A stretch of 64,000 nucleotides of DNA from Leifsonia sp. 466MF (lineage in GTDB: Bacteria; Actinomycetota; Actinomycetes; Actinomycetales; Microbacteriaceae): positions 4,030,001-4,094,000 of the forward strand of contig NZ_LT629696.1 of assembly GCF_900100265.1 (NCBI RefSeq), in the 5' to 3' direction. Every line of letters starts with the position of its first letter. Position 1 is the stretch's first letter. Made by a program: the position numbers and the translations under genes. This document shows positions 60,841 through 64,000 of the stretch, in pieces. The notes under the pieces were generated by a model. The model saw only the letters and a list, made by a program, of their open reading frames with translations, was not told the origin of the DNA and searched no databases.

Positions 60841-62864
60841 CCGATCTCCTCGACGACCGTGGTGAGCGTTCCCACCGCGACGGGGAGGGTGTACGAGATG
60901 CGGGTGAGCGACGGCCCCCACACCGTGCAGAGCTCGGGGTCGTCGAGCAGCCACTCCTCCAGCGTCGGCTCGGCACCCTCCGCTGTGATGGCGATGCCCC
61001 GGCCGTCCGCGCGCACGATCACGCGGTCACCCGACGCGTCCACCGCGCCGGCCGCGATCAGGTGCAGCATGGCCGCAGGGTGGGCGGGATGTGAGGCGAG
61101 CCGCCAGCTGTCCGTCACCTCGATCCGGCGCGGGGACGCGAAGCGGAAGGTCCGTCGCCACGACTCGCCCGCCTCCAGCGGGTAGGCCGCGCTGAGGTCG
61201 AGTTGCAGCTCGATCGGTGACTCGGAGGCCGGATCGGTCGGTGCCGGATGGGTCGCTTCCGGCTCGCCGGCCGGCGCACGCCCGACGACGTGCGCGCGGA
61301 AGGCGGGCCCCTCGCCCTGTTCGAGTCCGTGCGGGGCCGGTGCGTTGTGCCAGCCGCTCTGCATCGCGCGGATGCGATAGCGATCCGGGCTGAACGTCTC
61401 GCGCGTGTAGGTCGGCTTGCCGATGTCGACGAGCAGGGGCCGCCCGCCGGACGCGACGATGAAGGATCCCAGATCCTTGTGGTTGTGGTTCTCGTCGTTC
61501 GTCCCGCCCTTGGCGGCGAGCGTGAGACCCGAGGCGTCCCCTGCGCGGTCGCGGCAGACGAGCACCTGGACGGACGGGAGCCAGACCGAGCGGGGAAGCG
61601 GCGCGTCCGCGGGCGCGGCGTCGCGCCACTCCGGGTCGGCGATGGCGCGGACCAGCCGGGGCAGACCGCCCGTGACCGGCGCGACGGGACGACCCGGGCG
61701 GCGACCGCCGCAGGCCCAGTCGGCGACCCGGCCGTCGCCGTTCCGCAACGCCCAGCGGAACGGCAGTTGCCAGGGCTCCTCGTGCCGGCTGCGGGCCCAG
61801 CCGTCCGCGACGTTCACGTACCAGTCGTCGCCGAGCTGCATCCGCATCGGGAAGCGCAATACCTCGGCGACGAGGGGCATCCCGCCGGCGTCCAGGTCGC
61901 CGTCGGTGAGTTGCGCGACGAGGCCGAGCAGCTCCAGCATCCGGCCTGCGCCGTTCCACCAGTAGGCGACGCCCTCGTCGATCGCGCCGTCCGTCGGAAG
62001 CGTCGCCACGTAGCGGTCCAGGCTGTCGAGGGCTCGGGCGGCCATCCTCGCCACGCGCTCCGGGTCGTCGAGCAGCAGCACCGCAGCCAGCAGCACATTG
62101 CCGAGGATCCACGGATTCCAGTTGTTGACCTCTCGCCAGTAGCCCAGCCACCAGAAGTCGTCGCGTGTCTCGAACGGAGTGAACACCCGGGCCTCGGCCT
62201 CCGACCGGATTCGCTCGCTCAGCCCGGGCCACGCCTGCTCCCACTCCCCTCCGAGCACGCGATCTGCGACGGCGAGCTGGGCGACGACCTCGCCCGCGGC
62301 GAGGTCGAGGTACGGCGCCGAAACGTCGGGCAGGACGAAATCCCGGCGGGCGTGCGCATCGTCGTGGGCCGGGAGCGACCAGGTGCTCTGCTCACAGAGA
62401 AGGACGGCACCGTCGGCCGCCTCGTCGAGCCACACCGAGGAGCGGGTCGCCGCCGCGAGGACGACGGCTCGGGTGAGCCGATGTCGGCGGGAGTCGACGG
62501 CGATCTCGTACTGCCTGCGGTCGCCGTCTCGCACGTAGCGGGCGAACAGCGTGGCGGTCGCGTCGACCCACGGCCGCGGGAGGTCGCCCTCCGCGTCCAC
62601 CCGGAGGTGTTCGATCGTGAACGGGTCCACACCGTCCCAGACCCGCCGGTCGCCCGATGCCGGGATGCCGGTCCGACGTCGCAGCCCTTCCGTGCCTTCC
62701 CGGAGGAAGCGCTCGCGGAGCGCGGGTTCGCGCATCCGCTCGCCCCACTGGGCGAACAGGGGTCCGGAGAACGCTGTGACCCGTACATCGGCCGGGGGCC
62801 TGGTATGAGCGCTCACGCGGGCGAGGGGGGTCGGATGCGTGCCTGTCGCCGTCGAACGATTCAC
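60837..62864 (-). CDS. Heparinase II/III-like protein
   Basis: A 675-residue protein. The N-terminal (alpha/alpha) toroid contains FWWLGYWREVNNWNPWILGNVLLAAVLLL and AIDEGVAYWWNGAGRMLELLGL. The C-terminal beta part holds the hallmark KGGTNDENHNHKDLGSFIVASGGRPLLVDIGKPTYTR, with His residues of the heparinase II/III and alginate-lyase families. No signal peptide, so it is an intracellular oligo-uronide lyase candidate. GTG at 62864 is chosen for AGGGAGGAAC 6 bp upstream; in-frame ATGs lie further upstream (to 63053) without a ribosome site. Confidence 0.85.
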   Translation of the reverse strand: MNRSTATGTHPTPLARVSAHTRPPADVRVTAFSGPLFAQWGERMREPALRERFLREGTEGLRRRTGIPASGDRRVWDGVDPFTIEHLRVDAEGDLPRPWVDATATLFARYVRDGDRRQYEIAVDSRRHRLTRAVVLAAATRSSVWLDEAADGAVLLCEQSTWSLPAHDDAHARRDFVLPDVSAPYLDLAAGEVVAQLAVADRVLGGEWEQAWPGLSERIRSEAEARVFTPFETRDDFWWLGYWREVNNWNPWILGNVLLAAVLLLDDPERVARMAARALDSLDRYVATLPTDGAIDEGVAYWWNGAGRMLELLGLVAQLTDGDLDAGGMPLVAEVLRFPMRMQLGDDWYVNVADGWARSRHEEPWQLPFRWALRNGDGRVADWACGGRRPGRPVAPVTGGLPRLVRAIADPEWRDAAPADAPLPRSVWLPSVQVLVCRDRAGDASGLTLAAKGGTNDENHNHKDLGSFIVASGGRPLLVDIGKPTYTRETFSPDRYRIRAMQSGWHNAPAPHGLEQGEGPAFRAHVVGRAPAGEPEATHPAPTDPASESPIELQLDLSAAYPLEAGESWRRTFRFASPRRIEVTDSWRLASHPAHPAAMLHLIAAGAVDASGDRVIVRADGRGIAITAEGAEPTLEEWLLDDPELCTVWGPSLTRISYTLPVAVGTLTTVVEEIG

Positions 62865-63015
62865 CGTCGAGTTCCTCCCTGAGCGTCCGTCCGTGATGGA
62901 TTGTGTTCGAACGTGATCGCTTTGTTCGCTTGAGACGGCCCCGAGTATGTACTGGTCGTGGCGGGCGCGCAACCGTGCTGCGACCCGCCACGACAGAAGG
63001 GCGGGCCGGGACACG
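62865..63015. promoter_or_regulatory. Divergent promoter region with TGTTCG repeats
   Basis: The 151-bp gap between two divergent starts. TGTTCG occurs at 62904-62909 and 62923-62928, 19 bp apart, flanking GTGATCGC. This two-turn spacing suits a DeoR- or LacI-type protein such as the hybrid regulator, but the link is only positional. Confidence 0.4.
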
Positions 63016-64000
63016 ATGGCGAGGAAGGACTCTCCGCACGCGCTCGTGGTCATGGCGCGAGACGTCTACGAGCATCAGTTCGACGTCGCGCGGCTGGCGC
63101 GGCTGCGCCGGATCGCCCGCGTGGAGGAGCCGGTCTTCACCGATGACCTCGAGGATCCCGCCATCGTCGAGCGTCTGTCGACCGTCGAGGTTCTGCTCAC
63201 CGGATGGGGTGCACCACGGCTCGATGCCGCACGGCTCGATCGGATGCCGCGGCTCCGCGCCATGCTGCACTGCGCGGGCAGCGTTCGCCCTCAGGTGACG
63301 GAGGCGTTCTGGGAGCGCGGGATCCGCGCGACGTCCGCGGCGGAGGTCAACGCGGTGCCCGTCGCCGAGTTCACGCTCGCGGCGATCATCTTTGCCGGAA
63401 AGAAGGCGCCATTCATCGCGGCGGATGCCTCGACGCACGGCGACAACGGCCTCCACATCACCCGGTACGGGGAGCTGTCGAACCTCGGCCGGACGATCGG
63501 CGTCGTGGGGTTCAGCCGCGTCGGGCGCCGGGTGGTCGAACTCGTCCAGCAGCTCGGCGACGTCACCTGTCTGGTCGCCGATCCGTACGCCGATCCCGCC
63601 GGGATCGCGGCGGCCGGCGGGGTGCCGGTCGCCCTGGACGACCTTCTGCCGCGGGTGGATGTGCTCTCGCTGCATGCGCCGGAGCTCCCGGCGACCCGTC
63701 ACCTGATCGGATCGGCCGAGCTCGCGGCGCTTCCCGCACATGCCACTCTGATCAATACGGCCCGCGGGAGCCTCGTCGACACGGCCGCGCTCGAGCGCGA
63801 ATGCGTCTCCGGCCGGCTCAACGCGATCCTCGATGTCACCGACCCGGAGCCGCTTCCGGCCGACTCGGTCCTGCACCGCCTGCCGAATGCGATGGTGACA
63901 CCGCATCTTGCGGGGTCGCTCGGATCGGAGCTCAAGCGGATGACCGACGCCGCGCTCGACGAGCTGGAACGATTCGCCGGCGGTCGCCCCTTCCGCGACG
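63016..64000 (+). CDS. D-2-hydroxyacid dehydrogenase, NAD-binding (3' end outside window)
   Basis: The first 328 codons of a D-isomer-specific 2-hydroxyacid dehydrogenase, open to the window end. TIGVVGFSRVGRRVVELVQQLG is the NAD Rossmann loop, INTARGSLVDTAALERE carries the catalytic Arg region, DVTDPEPLPADSVLHRL the Glu and MVTPHLAGSLGSE the catalytic His. Members reduce or oxidise 2-keto and 2-hydroxy acids. Divergent from the heparinase-like operon and probably part of the same glycan pathway. Confidence 0.88.
   Translation, partial: MARKDSPHALVVMARDVYEHQFDVARLARLRRIARVEEPVFTDDLEDPAIVERLSTVEVLLTGWGAPRLDAARLDRMPRLRAMLHCAGSVRPQVTEAFWERGIRATSAAEVNAVPVAEFTLAAIIFAGKKAPFIAADASTHGDNGLHITRYGELSNLGRTIGVVGFSRVGRRVVELVQQLGDVTCLVADPYADPAGIAAAGGVPVALDDLLPRVDVLSLHAPELPATRHLIGSAELAALPAHATLINTARGSLVDTAALERECVSGRLNAILDVTDPEPLPADSVLHRLPNAMVTPHLAGSLGSELKRMTDAALDELERFAGGRPFRD

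Noticed and set aside
1..64000. CRISPR arrays, prophage genes, transposases or rRNA genes
   Set aside because: No spaced palindromic repeats, phage structural genes, transposase motifs or rRNA segments were found on reading; the only arrays are the 16-bp tandem repeat and Thr/Pro-coding repeats within two genes.

Overview
This 64 kb window is high-GC DNA (by eye roughly 70%) with tightly packed operons, frequent 4-bp start/stop overlaps (ATGA, GTGA), many GTG starts and actinobacterial protein families throughout (DUF2510, ECF sigma factors with membrane partners, HxlR and FCD-type GntR regulators, CUT1 and ribose-type sugar importers). It reads as a chromosomal segment of a soil- or plant-associated member of the Microbacteriaceae, perhaps Leifsonia-like. 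The genus is an inference from overall gene character, not a measured result.

Layout. 1-4.7 kb: the 3' part of a kdp potassium-pump operon (kdpB, kdpC), then a serine hydrolase and two small proteins. 4.7-6.7 kb: a tRNA-Ser(GCT) gene whose last 24 bases plus 6 flanking bases are duplicated exactly 1.9 kb downstream. The two copies bracket a small integrated islet with orphan genes and no integrase, plus a fragment of an ECF sigma-factor gene. 6.7-12.4 kb: two similar modules, each an ECF sigma factor overlapping a membrane-anchored partner with a Thr/Pro linker, separated by a small orphan gene, a frameshifted ankyrin gene and a VOC-fold protein. 12.4-21.4 kb: stress and redox functions: HxlR/azoreductase, a quinone reductase, a copper-export operon under a CsoR-type box, a MerR/epimerase pair and a two-component system.

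21.5-28.6 kb: two tightly overlapped three-gene blocks on the + strand (glycosyltransferase, DUF2064 transferase, methyltransferase; then membrane mannosyltransferase-like protein, MTA/purine phosphorylase-like protein, epimerase). Between them sits an opposing three-gene block (cytochrome b-like, sulfite-oxidase-fold protein, small membrane protein). 28.7-36.8 kb: a DHFR-like protein, arginine deiminase with an arginine/ornithine antiporter, small envelope proteins, an aldo/keto reductase and an MFS exporter.

36.8-48.4 kb: a polyol or sugar catabolic locus on the - strand: ribose-type ABC importer (binding protein, ATPase, two permeases), LsrF-like aldolase, GlpD/EryB-like dehydrogenase, FGGY kinase and a bifunctional aldolase/SDR, with a divergent GntR/UTRA regulator. 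48.5-64 kb: a probable acidic or deoxy-sugar glycan utilization locus: CUT1 binding protein and permeases, an unrecognised 647-residue probable alpha/alpha-barrel protein, RraA-like protein, fucose-dehydrogenase-like AKR, fuconolactonase-like amidohydrolase, FCD-GntR, SGNH hydrolase, secreted beta-helix protein, DeoR/LacI hybrid regulator, heparinase II/III-like protein and a D-2-hydroxyacid dehydrogenase cut by the window end.

The strongest new-looking signal is an identical 12-bp AT-rich element, in the same orientation, in front of three transcription units of this last locus. It defines a local regulon, probably of the FCD-GntR encoded in one of them. The least explained protein is the 647-residue enzyme-like product of that regulon.
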